Shown in pieces: positions 8,049-15,755 of a stretch of 50,801 bases of DNA. The notes beneath the pieces were generated by a model. It was not told the origin of the DNA and ran no database searches. It was given only the letters and a program-made list of their open reading frames with translations. The translations under genes were made by a program, and so were the position numbers. The stretch comes from Pseudomonadota bacterium (lineage in GTDB: Bacteria; Pseudomonadota; Gammaproteobacteria; Burkholderiales; Burkholderiaceae). The DNA lies in contig JAEZQX010000314.1 in NCBI GenBank assembly GCA_023441105.1, positions 1 to 50,801 of the forward strand, given 5' to 3'. Within the stretch, counting starts at the first letter, position 1. Every line of letters starts with the position of its first letter.

Positions 8049-8720
8049 GTGATCGTGCGCACTGGCCTTGGCACGATCACCGTTGACGGCCAGTCTAGCG
8101 CGCCGGCGATCACGCGGAACGCCCAAGGGGGAGTCGGCGTCTCGTCGTTCGGAGCGGAGGAGGTGCAGGCGTGGGGCGTAAAGCGCACCGCCGAGCTGCT
8201 TATCGGTCGGTCGCCGCGAATCCACTGGTACAGCCTCTATGACCTGCCCAAGACCTGGGAGGCCACCACGCGCCACAAGGAGGCGGAAGGTTCGTCCTAC
8301 TATCGGCATTTCCACATGGGGTTGCTGCGAGAGGACGGAACGCCCAAGCAGGCGTTGAAGGTCTACGCCGACTACGCCGCCGATATGGGCCTGTGCCAGT
8401 GGTTCAATTACGAGGACCACCGGCTCGACGCCGCGGTTGCCTGGATGAAGCGGCTCGGAGTGCGCCACCTGCGCACGGGCCTGTCGTGGGCGGACAGCTT
8501 CCGACCCAATGCGCTCGCCTGGTTCGACCGGCAGATGGAGTCGCTGGCCGACTTCGACGTGACGTTGACCTTCTGCTTCACCCCCGAGCACCGCGGCCTT
8601 GAGGCGCATCACACCTCGCCGCCTCAGGTCGCCCACGAGTACGCCGAATTCTGCGCTGCGATGGTCGCCCGCTACAGCGACCGTGTGGCGCCGCAGCGAT
8701 CCGTCGCCGTGGCGGGCTAG
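8049..8720 (+). pseudogene. 5'-truncated glycoside-hydrolase (beta-xylosidase-like) fragment
   Basis: A 223-residue open frame from GTG 8049 that looks like part of a larger TIM-barrel protein. It contains what looks like the end of one barrel (RIHWYSLYDLP, then EAEGSSYYRHFHMGLL) followed by the start of a second (LGVRHLRTGLSWADSFRP, then TLTFCFTPEH). I recall this arrangement from proteins annotated as beta-xylosidase in alphaproteobacteria and Burkholderiales; the barrel N-terminus is missing here and the first ~35 residues resemble nothing I know. No ribosome-binding site precedes the GTG. It directly precedes a phosphatase gene, so it is probably the 3' remnant of the first gene of that cassette. 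It could still be expressed as a short protein. Confidence 0.6.
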
Positions 8721-8745
8721 GTCGCGCCAGCGCCGGGAGGCAGCG

Positions 8746-9267
8746 TTGACGCCGATGGAACTCTGGACGCCAGATTTCGACTGGATCACGCCGACGCTGG
8801 CGATCGGCGGCGCCTTCCCCTGCGAGCGAACGGCTGAACTCGTGCGCGATCACGGGTTCTCGGCCGTGGTGGATCTGAGGCTGGAAGCCTGTGACGATGG
8901 AGCGGCGCTCGCTGGATGCGGCGTCGAGTTTCTGCACCTGCCGACCGAGGACCTGCATCCGCCCGCGCTCGACTCGCTCGAGCGCGGCGTGATCTTCGCA
9001 GAGCGCCACCTCGCACGTGGCGCGCGGGTACTGATCCACTGCGAACACGGCATCGGCCGCTCAGCCGTGCTGGCGTTGTGCGTGCTCAGCCGACATGGCT
9101 ACGACCCGCTAGCCGCGCTCCAGCTCGCAAAAGACCGCCGCTGGCGCGTGTCGCCGAGCCCGATCCAGTACGAAGGCTGGGTGCGCTGGCTGAGCCGCGA
9201 GGGGAGTGAACCGCCGGATTTCGATGCTTTCCAGCGTATCGCCTACCGGCATCTCACGACGACATGA
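8746..9267 (+). CDS. Dual-specificity protein phosphatase-like protein
   Basis: A 173-residue protein with the Cys-x5-Arg phosphatase loop HCEHGIGRS (C99, R105) and a candidate general acid Asp69 in PTEDLHPP. The fold pattern (VVDLRLEACDD early, phosphatase loop after a helix) is that of compact dual-specificity phosphatases, which hydrolyse phosphotyrosine/serine or other phospho-esters. The TTG at 8746 is chosen because GGGAGG ends 5 bases upstream; ATG 8755 is the alternative. The stop is 3 bases before the next gene, so the two are coupled. The cassette context (glycosidase fragment, phosphoribosyltransferase-like and kinase-like genes) suggests a small-molecule or sugar phosphate rather than a protein substrate (inference). 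Confidence 0.8.
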   Translation: MTPMELWTPDFDWITPTLAIGGAFPCERTAELVRDHGFSAVVDLRLEACDDGAALAGCGVEFLHLPTEDLHPPALDSLERGVIFAERHLARGARVLIHCEHGIGRSAVLALCVLSRHGYDPLAALQLAKDRRWRVSPSPIQYEGWVRWLSREGSEPPDFDAFQRIAYRHLTTT

Positions 9268-9270
9268 TGC

Positions 9271-10112
9271 ATGTGGGTCTACGGCGACCGCGAGCGAATC
9301 GAGTCCACGCGCTCGCTCCTGGAGGGTCTGGTGGCCCTCGGCCGAGAGATCGACGCGGCGCCGCCCGGCCTTGGCCGCCATAGTCTCGCCGTCGAGGCGC
9401 TGATCCGGGCGGGAAGCCTCGCGCAGGCGCTGGCGACCACGATATGGCCGCCGCGGGCGAGGACTGCGAGACCGTCGTGCAGGCGCTCGCGATGTCGGCC
9501 ACCTACAGGTTCGCGGAGGCAGTGGTGGTCTCGTGGCGCAGCGAATTCGCGGCCGTGGTCGAGCCACCGGCGGACGTGCTGCGTCGCCTCGGCGAGCTCA
9601 TGTTGCCCGACACGGTGCGCATCAAGGAACCCGAAGGCTATGCCTTCTACGCCGTCTATCCTGAAAGCTACGTCGACGCAGCGGAGCGGGCGGGGCTGGG
9701 GCTCGACACGGTCGTGATCGGCATCCGCAGCATCGGCACGAGCCTGTCTGCGGCAGTGGCGGCGGGCGCCGGGGCGATCCTTCCCATCACCGTTCGCCCT
9801 ACCGGACATCCGTTTCAGCGAAGTGTCGAACCTGCCGCTGCGATGGCCGAGCGGCTGGCGAAGGACGCGGGGCCCGTAGCCGTGGTCGACGAAGGGCCGG
9901 GGCTCTCCGGCAGCTCGTTCGGCGCTGTCGTCGACCACCTCGAGTTGCAAGGAATCGCGCGCGAACGAATCGTTCTCTTGCCGAGCCACGATGGTGCGCC
10001 TGGACCGCGATCCTCGCTCGGCGCCCGCGCGCGGTGGCAGGCGCTGCGTCGTGTCCCAGCGGACTTCGAGCGGAGCATCGTCCCGAAGCTGGTTGGCTGG
10101 GCGAGCGAATGA
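9271..10112 (+). pseudogene. Phosphoribosyltransferase-like protein, frameshifted
   Basis: The N-terminal part (ATG 9271, residues MWVYGDRERIEST... to about LAQALA) and the C-terminal part lie in different frames. Adding one base near 9436 joins LAQALA smoothly to DHDMAAAGEDCET in the other frame, giving about 280 residues. The C-terminal part has a phosphoribosyltransferase-like PRPP loop (VVDEGPGLSGSSF) and a preceding IRSIGTSLSA segment. The frameshift separates them, so the gene is inactive unless the base is a sequencing error; the shorter frame alone could start at 9444. It begins 3 bases after the phosphatase stop and its TGA overlaps the next ATG, so all three genes form one transcription unit. 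Confidence 0.7.
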
Positions 10113-10969
10113 CGGGCCCGGCGCTGGCGCCGCTCGACGAGATATCCGGCGGCCGCTGGCGCACCTGCACCGCCGCGCCGGATGCGCCGGTCTGGGCCGC
10201 GCAGGAGCGCCGGAAATACCTGCTGCGCACCGCGAAGGGTGTATGGCTGCTCAAGTTCGCGGGGCTCGGACGGATCGGAGAGGTTAAGCTGCAACTCGCC
10301 AGCCGGCTGCACGCGCTGGGGTTCACACCGGAGCCGCTGGGCCTCGCGCATGGCTTTCTGCTCGAGCGATGGATCGAGGACGCGCGGCCAGTCTCGGCCT
10401 TGTCGCGCGAGCATATCGTGCGGCGCCTCGGTGATTATCTCGGTGCCCGCGGTCGACTCCCGGCCGGCAAGGAAGACGGTGCCGACCTTTCCGTGCTGCA
10501 CGAGATGACCCGCGCCAATCTGGCGGAGGCAGGGCTCGAGACGGACGCCGTGGTTTCGGGCTGGTCCGCCTTGGCCTGCAATTTCCGGCGCGTACAGACC
10601 GACGGCCGCCTCCATGCATGGGAGTGGCTGGTGACCATCGACGGGCACCTGCTGAAAGCCGATGCGCTCGATCACTGCTGCGCACACGATCTCGTCGGCG
10701 CGCAGGACCTGGCCTGGGATATCGCCGGCGCGGAGGCCGAATTCGAGCTATCCAGCGGCGAGGCGACGGCCCTGCGAGCCCGGGTGGAGCGAATCTCGGG
10801 CCGAACGCTCGACGACGGTCTCCTGCGCGCGATGCGCATCGCCTACGCGGCCTTTCAGCTCGGATGGTGGCGCATGGCCGCCGAGTCGGCCGGGGAGGTC
10901 GACCAGGTACGTGCCACCCGCCAGGCGGAGCGCTATTGGGCGTTGGCCCAAAGGATCTGCCGCCGATGA
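10109..10969 (+). CDS. Kinase-like protein (aminoglycoside-phosphotransferase-type), uncharacterised
   Basis: A 286-residue protein whose ATG overlaps the stop of the previous gene (ATGA). It has a short N-lobe-like start with KYLLRTAKGVWLLKF, a hinge-like GFLLERWIED, and a C-terminal segment with LLKADALDHCCAHDL followed by AWDIAGAEAEF. The last segment resembles the metal-binding region of phosphotransferases, but the usual HGD-x4-N catalytic loop is not evident, so catalytic activity is doubtful. It is the last gene of the glycosidase/phosphatase/phosphoribosyltransferase cassette. The assignment rests on pattern only and no substrate can be proposed. Confidence 0.65.
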   Translation: MTGPALAPLDEISGGRWRTCTAAPDAPVWAAQERRKYLLRTAKGVWLLKFAGLGRIGEVKLQLASRLHALGFTPEPLGLAHGFLLERWIEDARPVSALSREHIVRRLGDYLGARGRLPAGKEDGADLSVLHEMTRANLAEAGLETDAVVSGWSALACNFRRVQTDGRLHAWEWLVTIDGHLLKADALDHCCAHDLVGAQDLAWDIAGAEAEFELSSGEATALRARVERISGRTLDDGLLRAMRIAYAAFQLGWWRMAAESAGEVDQVRATRQAERYWALAQRICRR

Positions 10970-11127
10970 TGGCGGCGTGCTGTTGGCGCCCAGCCTCGGC
11001 GCTGGCTCGCCCGTCGGCTGCTACCTGCCATTGGGAACACTCTTGGGCGGGGGCGGCGGCCAGAGGGCTCACCAGTCCAGCTCAGCTGTTGTAGGCTGCG
11101 ATCTCCACTTCTGCAGCGAGCCTTCGG

Positions 11128-11865
11128 ATGACCGTGCCGGAAGGAACGAGACTGGCGGTGCTGATCGACGCCGACAACGCCACGGCGTCGGTGCTGAAGG
11201 AATTGCTCGAGGAGGTGGCCAGGTTCGGAACTGCTGCGGTCAGACGGGCGTATGGTGACTGGACAACCCAGAGACTGAACGGCTGGAAGGAGCATCTTCA
11301 CCGCCACGCGATCCAGCCGGTGCAGCAGTTCTCCTACACGACCGGAAAGAACGCGACCGATGCGGCACTCATCATCGATGCGATGGACTTGCTGCACCTG
11401 GGTAACGTCGATGGTTTCTGCCTTGTCTCGTCCGACAGCGACTTCACTCGACTGGCCACCCGACTTCGCGAGGCCGGCAAGGTTGTCTACGGGCTCGGAG
11501 AACGAAAGACGCCGGAAGCCTTCAGGGCTGCGTGCAATCGCTTCATCTTCTTCGAGGTGCTGAAACAACCTGCGATCGGCGAGAAGGGCCAACCGCTGGG
11601 CGTGGAGGCTGCGACCCTGCGCGAGGAGTTGACACAGGCCATTACCGCCATGTCGCGAGACGACGGATGGTCAGCGCTGTCTGCCGTGGGCTCCCAGATA
11701 GCCAAGAACAATCCGTCCTTCGATGCCAGGCTGCACGGGTTTTCGAAGCTGGGAGAGCTCGTTCGCCAGCAGCCGTACCTGGAGGTGACGGATCTGGCGA
11801 ACGGGTCCGGCTCCATTCATCGCTATGTTCGCATCCGGCGGAAGGTCCGGAACACCGGACGATGA
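11128..11865 (+). CDS. NYN-domain protein with OST-HTH/LOTUS domain
   Basis: A 245-residue protein. Residues 8-150 form a NYN (PIN-like) nuclease domain: acidic D14 and D16 in LIDADN, DAALIIDAMDLL, SSDSDF, and the closing GERKTPEAFRAAC. Residues about 165-240 form a LOTUS/OST-HTH domain (LREELTQAI, then FSKLGELV). This LabA/MARF1-like arrangement is widespread in bacteria; NYN domains are metal-dependent RNases and LOTUS domains bind RNA or protein partners, but the bacterial role is not settled. Start at ATG 11128; only a weak GAG precedes it. The 158 bases upstream hold no gene that I can see. Confidence 0.88.
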   Translation: MTVPEGTRLAVLIDADNATASVLKELLEEVARFGTAAVRRAYGDWTTQRLNGWKEHLHRHAIQPVQQFSYTTGKNATDAALIIDAMDLLHLGNVDGFCLVSSDSDFTRLATRLREAGKVVYGLGERKTPEAFRAACNRFIFFEVLKQPAIGEKGQPLGVEAATLREELTQAITAMSRDDGWSALSAVGSQIAKNNPSFDARLHGFSKLGELVRQQPYLEVTDLANGSGSIHRYVRIRRKVRNTGR

Positions 11866-11877
11866 CAGCGGACCTTC

Positions 11878-12249
11878 CTACAAGCCCTCGTTCCTGGGCC
11901 GGCCCTCGTCCGGCGCGTGTGGATCATGGAGCACGGTGCCGGTTCCGACGCCCACACCCACCCGGGCATTGCTGCCACCGATGGGCGCGCTGACGCCAGC
12001 CCCGGCGCCCCCGGTGATCCGGCCGCGCTGATCGACGCCAACACCCACGCCAACGGGGCCCGCGCCTGCGCCGACTCCCACGTTAACGCCGCCACTGCCG
12101 ACCCCGACGCCCAGCGAGACGCCCGGGAAGACGGGCACCCCGACGCCTATCCCTGTGCCGACGGAGGCGCAGGCGGCAAGACACGCACAAGCGAAACAGA
12201 CCGCAAGGAGTCGGACTGGCAATGAGATACGCGCCTGGGATTTATTCAT
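11878..12249 (-). CDS. Gly/Val-rich small lipoprotein
   Basis: A 123-residue protein with a lipoprotein signal (basic MNKSQARISLPVR, hydrophobic core, lipobox LAAC) so it is anchored in the membrane by a lipid on Cys. The mature part is low complexity: alternating VGVG/GVGVG stretches interrupted by PVFPG, DQRGRITGG and SAPIGGSNAR. The C-terminus turns polar (DPHAPDEGRPRNEGL). I do not recognise a function; similar short Gly-Val lipoproteins occur in Burkholderiales as hypothetical proteins. ATG 12249 is chosen because it opens the signal peptide. It converges with the NYN gene, 12 bases away. Confidence 0.65.
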   Translation of the reverse strand: MNKSQARISLPVRLLAVCFACACLAACASVGTGIGVGVPVFPGVSLGVGVGSGGVNVGVGAGAGPVGVGVGVDQRGRITGGAGAGVSAPIGGSNARVGVGVGTGTVLHDPHAPDEGRPRNEGL

Positions 12250-12363
12250 CCGTCCCAGTCTAGAGGATCGGGGCGTGCCACCTCGTCTTTGCCCATGCAA
12301 CCCCATCAATCTAGTCGGGACGGCGCGCAGTACGAGAGGCGAGCGTGACGGATCGGTAAGTCT

Positions 12364-12756
12364 CTACTTCGGCGCGTCGTACAACGGCTTTCCCTTCTCC
12401 ACGATGTGCACGGTGAACAGGATCAGGTTGGAATCGCCGATGATCGTGAATCCGCCGTGGGGCACGTTCCTCAGGTTGATGAGCGACGCGCCGGTGGCCA
12501 GCTTCATCGGGTCCTTGCCGGGTGCCTGGACGGTCGCCCCCTGCACCACGTAGGCGGACTCCTCGCCGTGATGGATGTGCAGCTTGAGCTCGTCGCCCGG
12601 CTTGTACTCCGTGACCGAGTTGATCACCTCGTACCCTGGCGCGCCGCTCAGGTCGACCCGCTTGATCTCCTTGCGGTTGGGACTGTCGAGCTGCGCCATC
12701 GCGATGGCGGGAACGGTGACCAGGAGCAATGCAGCTGCGGCGTTGCGCAAACCCAT
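12364..12756 (-). CDS. Periplasmic cupin-domain protein
   Basis: A 130-residue protein with a signal peptide (hydrophobic core ending AIAMAQ) and one small beta-barrel cupin domain. The metal-binding motif is HIHHGEESAYVVQG around residues 60-73, giving two or three His and one Glu; the second motif region reads LINLRNVPHGG. Secreted single cupins of this size are usually of unknown function; some are dioxygenases or sugar-binding proteins. The gene is divergent from the tannase-family gene across 146 bases, so the two may share a control region. A G-rich stretch precedes the ATG at 12756. Confidence 0.82.
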   Translation of the reverse strand: MGLRNAAAALLLVTVPAIAMAQLDSPNRKEIKRVDLSGAPGYEVINSVTEYKPGDELKLHIHHGEESAYVVQGATVQAPGKDPMKLATGASLINLRNVPHGGFTIIGDSNLILFTVHIVEKGKPLYDAPK

Positions 12757-12902
12757 GACTTGTGTCCCCTTCGTTGATTGTGAAAACCGGCCGTCACCCG
12801 GCCATGGAAGTGAATATACGCCCTCGTTGTCCTTGCGTGCCCTGTTCTGATAGCGTTGCGGGCAGACTACTTCGCCGCAAGCCCGCCACGAGGAGACAGC
12901 CG

Positions 12903-14642
12903 ATGCTTCGCTACCCGCCCGCGGTAATCCGCCACCTGTCGCGGATCGTTGTCATCGCCGGCTCGCTCGCAGCCCTCGCCGCCTGCATGACGCCGGGCGC
13001 CAGCCCGCAGCGCCTGCTGCCGACGCCGGCCGCCGCAACCCCGGAAGCCTGCCGGGAACTCGCCCAGCGGTTCAACCATGAGGGGCTTCGGTTGACCGGC
13101 GCGGAGGTGGTCGCGGCCGGCGCGTTCAAACAGGACGGGGTCGTCTCGAGCAGTCCCGACCATTGCCTCGTCACCGGCCGCATGAACGAGCGCAAGAGCG
13201 AGGTCGATGGCGAGAGCTACGGGATCGGATTCGAGATGCGCCTGCCGCTTGCCTGGAACGGCCGCTTCTTCTACCAGGCCAACGGTGGGATCGACGGCGT
13301 GGTGCAGCCGGCTGGTGGTCGGCTGACGGGTGGGGCGCCGCGGGACAGCGCACTGAACCGCGGATTCGCGGTGATCAGCTCGGACGCCGGGCATTCAGCC
13401 AACCAGAACCCGTGGTTCGGGCTCGATCCGCAAGCCCGGCTCGACTACGGGTACAACGCCGTCGGCACGCTCACACCCATGGCCAAGTCGCTGCAGGCGG
13501 TTCTCTACGGCAAGCCGCCGGATCGGTCCTATATCGGCGGCTGCTCGAATGGCGGCCGGCATGCGATGGTGGCGGCATCTCGCTTCGCCGAGCAGTACGA
13601 CGGATTTCTGGCGGGCAACCCTGGCTTCAACCTGCCGCAGGCGGCGATGGCGCAGATGTATGGGGCGCAGCAATACGCCAAGGTGGCGAAGCGGGACGGG
13701 AAAGGGCAGCCGGACCTCCCGTCGGCCGTGACTCCGACCGAATTCAGCCTGCTGTCGCGGCGCATCCTCGAGCGCTGCGATGCGCTCGACGGCGTCGCGG
13801 ACGGACTGGTGGCGGACACCGCGACCTGCCAGCGCGAGTTCCGCCTCGAGCGGGACGTACCCACCTGCCAGGGAGAACGGTCCGGCCAGTGCCTGACAGC
13901 CGCGCAGAAGCAGGTGGTCGCGGACGTGATGCGGGGCCCGCACAACAGCAGGGGAAACGCGGTCTACACGAGCTTCCCGTACGACCCTGGGATCAGCGGC
14001 CAGAACTGGGCTTTCTGGGAGTTCGTCGCGGCGCAGCGACTCGATCCTGGCGCCGCATTCATCTTCCTGACGCCGCCCATCGATCGACGCGACTTCACGG
14101 CGCTGGGCGGCCTGAGCTACGCGCTCGGCCTCGACATGGACACCGATGCGCAGAAGATCTTCGCGACCGCGCCGCGCTATCCGGTTCCTTCCATGACGTT
14201 CATGACCCCGCCGCAGGCGACGCGCCTGGACGGACTGCGCAGCACCGGCGGCAAGCTGCTCGTCTATCACGGCACGGCGGATCCGGTCTTCTCGTTCAAT
14301 GACACCGCTGCCTGGTATGAGGCCCTCGGCACGGCCCATGAGGGGCGGCAGTCGTCCTTCGCCAGATTGTTTCCGGTGCCCGGCATGAACCACTGCAGCG
14401 GCGGCCCGGCGGCCGATCAGTTCGACGCGCTCGAACACCTCGTCACCTGGGTGGAAAAGGGAGTGGCGCCTGAGCGCATCCTAGCCAATGTGCGAGGGCC
14501 CGGGGCGAACATGGAAAACAAGGAACTGCCGGCGGGGTGGTCGGCGACGAGGTCGCGTCCTCTTTGTCCTTATCCTGCGGTGGCGCGCTATGACGGCAAG
14601 GGCGACCAGGAGTCGGCGGAGAGCTTCGTCTGCAGGCGCTGA
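12903..14642 (+). CDS. Tannase/feruloyl esterase family lipoprotein
   Basis: A 579-residue alpha/beta hydrolase. The signal ends in a lipobox (SLAALAAC, Cys28), so the enzyme is probably anchored at the cell surface or outer membrane. The nucleophile is S215 in GCSNGG; D about 462 (HGTADPVFS) and His about 496 (PGMNHCSGG) complete the triad. The Cys residues beside the Ser and the His are the pair that forms the disulfide typical of tannase-family enzymes. The family cleaves gallate, ferulate or related aromatic esters. Start ATG 12903 follows AGGAGA. The product would release phenolic acids that fit the oxidative genes nearby (inference). Confidence 0.92.
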   Translation: MLRYPPAVIRHLSRIVVIAGSLAALAACMTPGASPQRLLPTPAAATPEACRELAQRFNHEGLRLTGAEVVAAGAFKQDGVVSSSPDHCLVTGRMNERKSEVDGESYGIGFEMRLPLAWNGRFFYQANGGIDGVVQPAGGRLTGGAPRDSALNRGFAVISSDAGHSANQNPWFGLDPQARLDYGYNAVGTLTPMAKSLQAVLYGKPPDRSYIGGCSNGGRHAMVAASRFAEQYDGFLAGNPGFNLPQAAMAQMYGAQQYAKVAKRDGKGQPDLPSAVTPTEFSLLSRRILERCDALDGVADGLVADTATCQREFRLERDVPTCQGERSGQCLTAAQKQVVADVMRGPHNSRGNAVYTSFPYDPGISGQNWAFWEFVAAQRLDPGAAFIFLTPPIDRRDFTALGGLSYALGLDMDTDAQKIFATAPRYPVPSMTFMTPPQATRLDGLRSTGGKLLVYHGTADPVFSFNDTAAWYEALGTAHEGRQSSFARLFPVPGMNHCSGGPAADQFDALEHLVTWVEKGVAPERILANVRGPGANMENKELPAGWSATRSRPLCPYPAVARYDGKGDQESAESFVCRR

Positions 14643-14666
14643 GTCGGCCGGAGCGGGCGCGACCGG

Positions 14667-14691
14667 GCGCAGGCGCTGCCTTGGCCTGCGC
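14667..14691. terminator. Hairpin between convergent tannase and LysR genes
   Basis: GCGCAGGC (14667-14674) and GCCTGCGC (14684-14691) form an 8-bp stem with a 9-base loop between the stops of the tannase-family gene (14642) and the LysR gene (14709). No T-tract follows. Its placement in a convergent gap suggests a 3'-end structure. Confidence 0.35.
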
Positions 14692-14708
14692 AACGCAGGG
14701 CCCCGGCT

Positions 14709-15644
14709 CTACACTGGCAGAGGCGGAAAGCCATAGTGCTTGCCGGGATAGTTGATCCGGGTCGTATTCTTCGCCGTTGTCACGAACGCTCGGGCGTAGC
14801 GCGGTAGGTCCCTGCGACGATGCCAGATGCCCGTAAACCAGATGCCCAGCGGCGCTCCGCGGTGCTGGATCGGCACAACCTTGAGGCCGGGGTGCGCAAG
14901 TGCAACCGTCGACAGGGTGACCGCGATGCCGCATCCAGCTTCGCACATCGCAACGAGCGCGCTGTAGGCGCGACTTTCCATTCGAACATCACGCAGGTTC
15001 AAGCCTTCGGCCTGGCAGACCTGATCGAGTAGCACGCGACTTCCGGTTCCGGGCGGTGTGAGCAACAGAGCCTCGCGCACCAGGTCGGGCACTTCAAGCG
15101 TGGCGCGGTTGGACAAAGAATGTGCGAGAGGAATGATTGCGACCAGATGCATCGGAAACATGCGTTGCTCGGCGACTGCGCCACTCTTCACGTCACGGCC
15201 GAAGGCCAGGTCGAGTTCTCCCGATTCGATCTGGGACAGGAGGTCGCGCGTGTCCACGTCCAGGAACCGTGTGACCACGTTCGGCCAGCGCAAGCGGTAG
15301 GCCGCGAGAACCGCTGGCATGACGCTTTCGAGGGTGGCCGTCATTGCGCCGATCCGCAGCGTTCCTACATTGCCGGCCGCCAACTCCTGGGCCCTGGCGC
15401 TCAATTCGTCTGCGCCGTTGAGCAAGATGCGCGACCGTGCAAGGAGGTCCTTGGCTTCGAGCGTAAGTGACAGCCGCCGACCCCGCCGTACGAACAATGC
15501 GACGCCAAATTCCGCCTCGAGCTCGGCCAACTGCCGTGAGAGCGCTGGCTGCGTGCGAAACAATCGACTCGCGGCTTGCGTGATGCTGAGGCAGTCGGCC
15601 ACCTCGCGGAAGACCCGGAGGTGCGTCAGCGTGACCTGTTTCAT
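14709..15644 (-). CDS. LysR-family transcriptional regulator
   Basis: A 311-residue regulator. The N-terminal winged helix reads LTHLRVFREVADCLSITQAA with QPALSRQLAELE as recognition helix; the periplasmic-binding-like effector domain follows with TLRIGAMTATLESVMP and GCGIAVTLSTVALA. Start ATG 15644 follows GAGG by 6 bases; the frame is open far upstream but there it is antisense to the dioxygenase gene. It is divergent from the TauD-like dioxygenase/Bug pair, across an intergenic region with a 5-3-5 palindrome at 15713-15725 that fits a LysR box, so it probably controls that pair. The effector is unknown. Confidence 0.9.
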   Translation of the reverse strand: MKQVTLTHLRVFREVADCLSITQAASRLFRTQPALSRQLAELEAEFGVALFVRRGRRLSLTLEAKDLLARSRILLNGADELSARAQELAAGNVGTLRIGAMTATLESVMPAVLAAYRLRWPNVVTRFLDVDTRDLLSQIESGELDLAFGRDVKSGAVAEQRMFPMHLVAIIPLAHSLSNRATLEVPDLVREALLLTPPGTGSRVLLDQVCQAEGLNLRDVRMESRAYSALVAMCEAGCGIAVTLSTVALAHPGLKVVPIQHRGAPLGIWFTGIWHRRRDLPRYARAFVTTAKNTTRINYPGKHYGFPPLPV

Positions 15645-15712
15645 GGTCCTCAGCATAACAAATCTGGTATGCATCAAGTCGGCGATCGCATTGGACGCGC
15701 GTCCTCGACGTT

Positions 15713-15725
15713 TTGCATACTGCAA
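15713..15725. promoter_or_regulatory. LysR box TTGCA-TAC-TGCAA
   Basis: TTGCATACTGCAA is a perfect 5-bp inverted repeat with a 3-base centre and fits the T-N11-A rule for LysR-type regulators. It lies between the divergent LysR gene and the dioxygenase gene, 31 bases upstream of the dioxygenase ATG. It is probably bound by the LysR protein encoded at 14709-15644. Confidence 0.55.
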
Positions 15726-15755
15726 GGACTTCGTCCGGATGTAGGGAGACCAGCA

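Noticed and set aside
13311..13318. GCTGGTGG, the E. coli Chi octamer
   Set aside because: A single copy is expected by chance in GC-rich DNA, and the Chi sequence of this organism is unknown.
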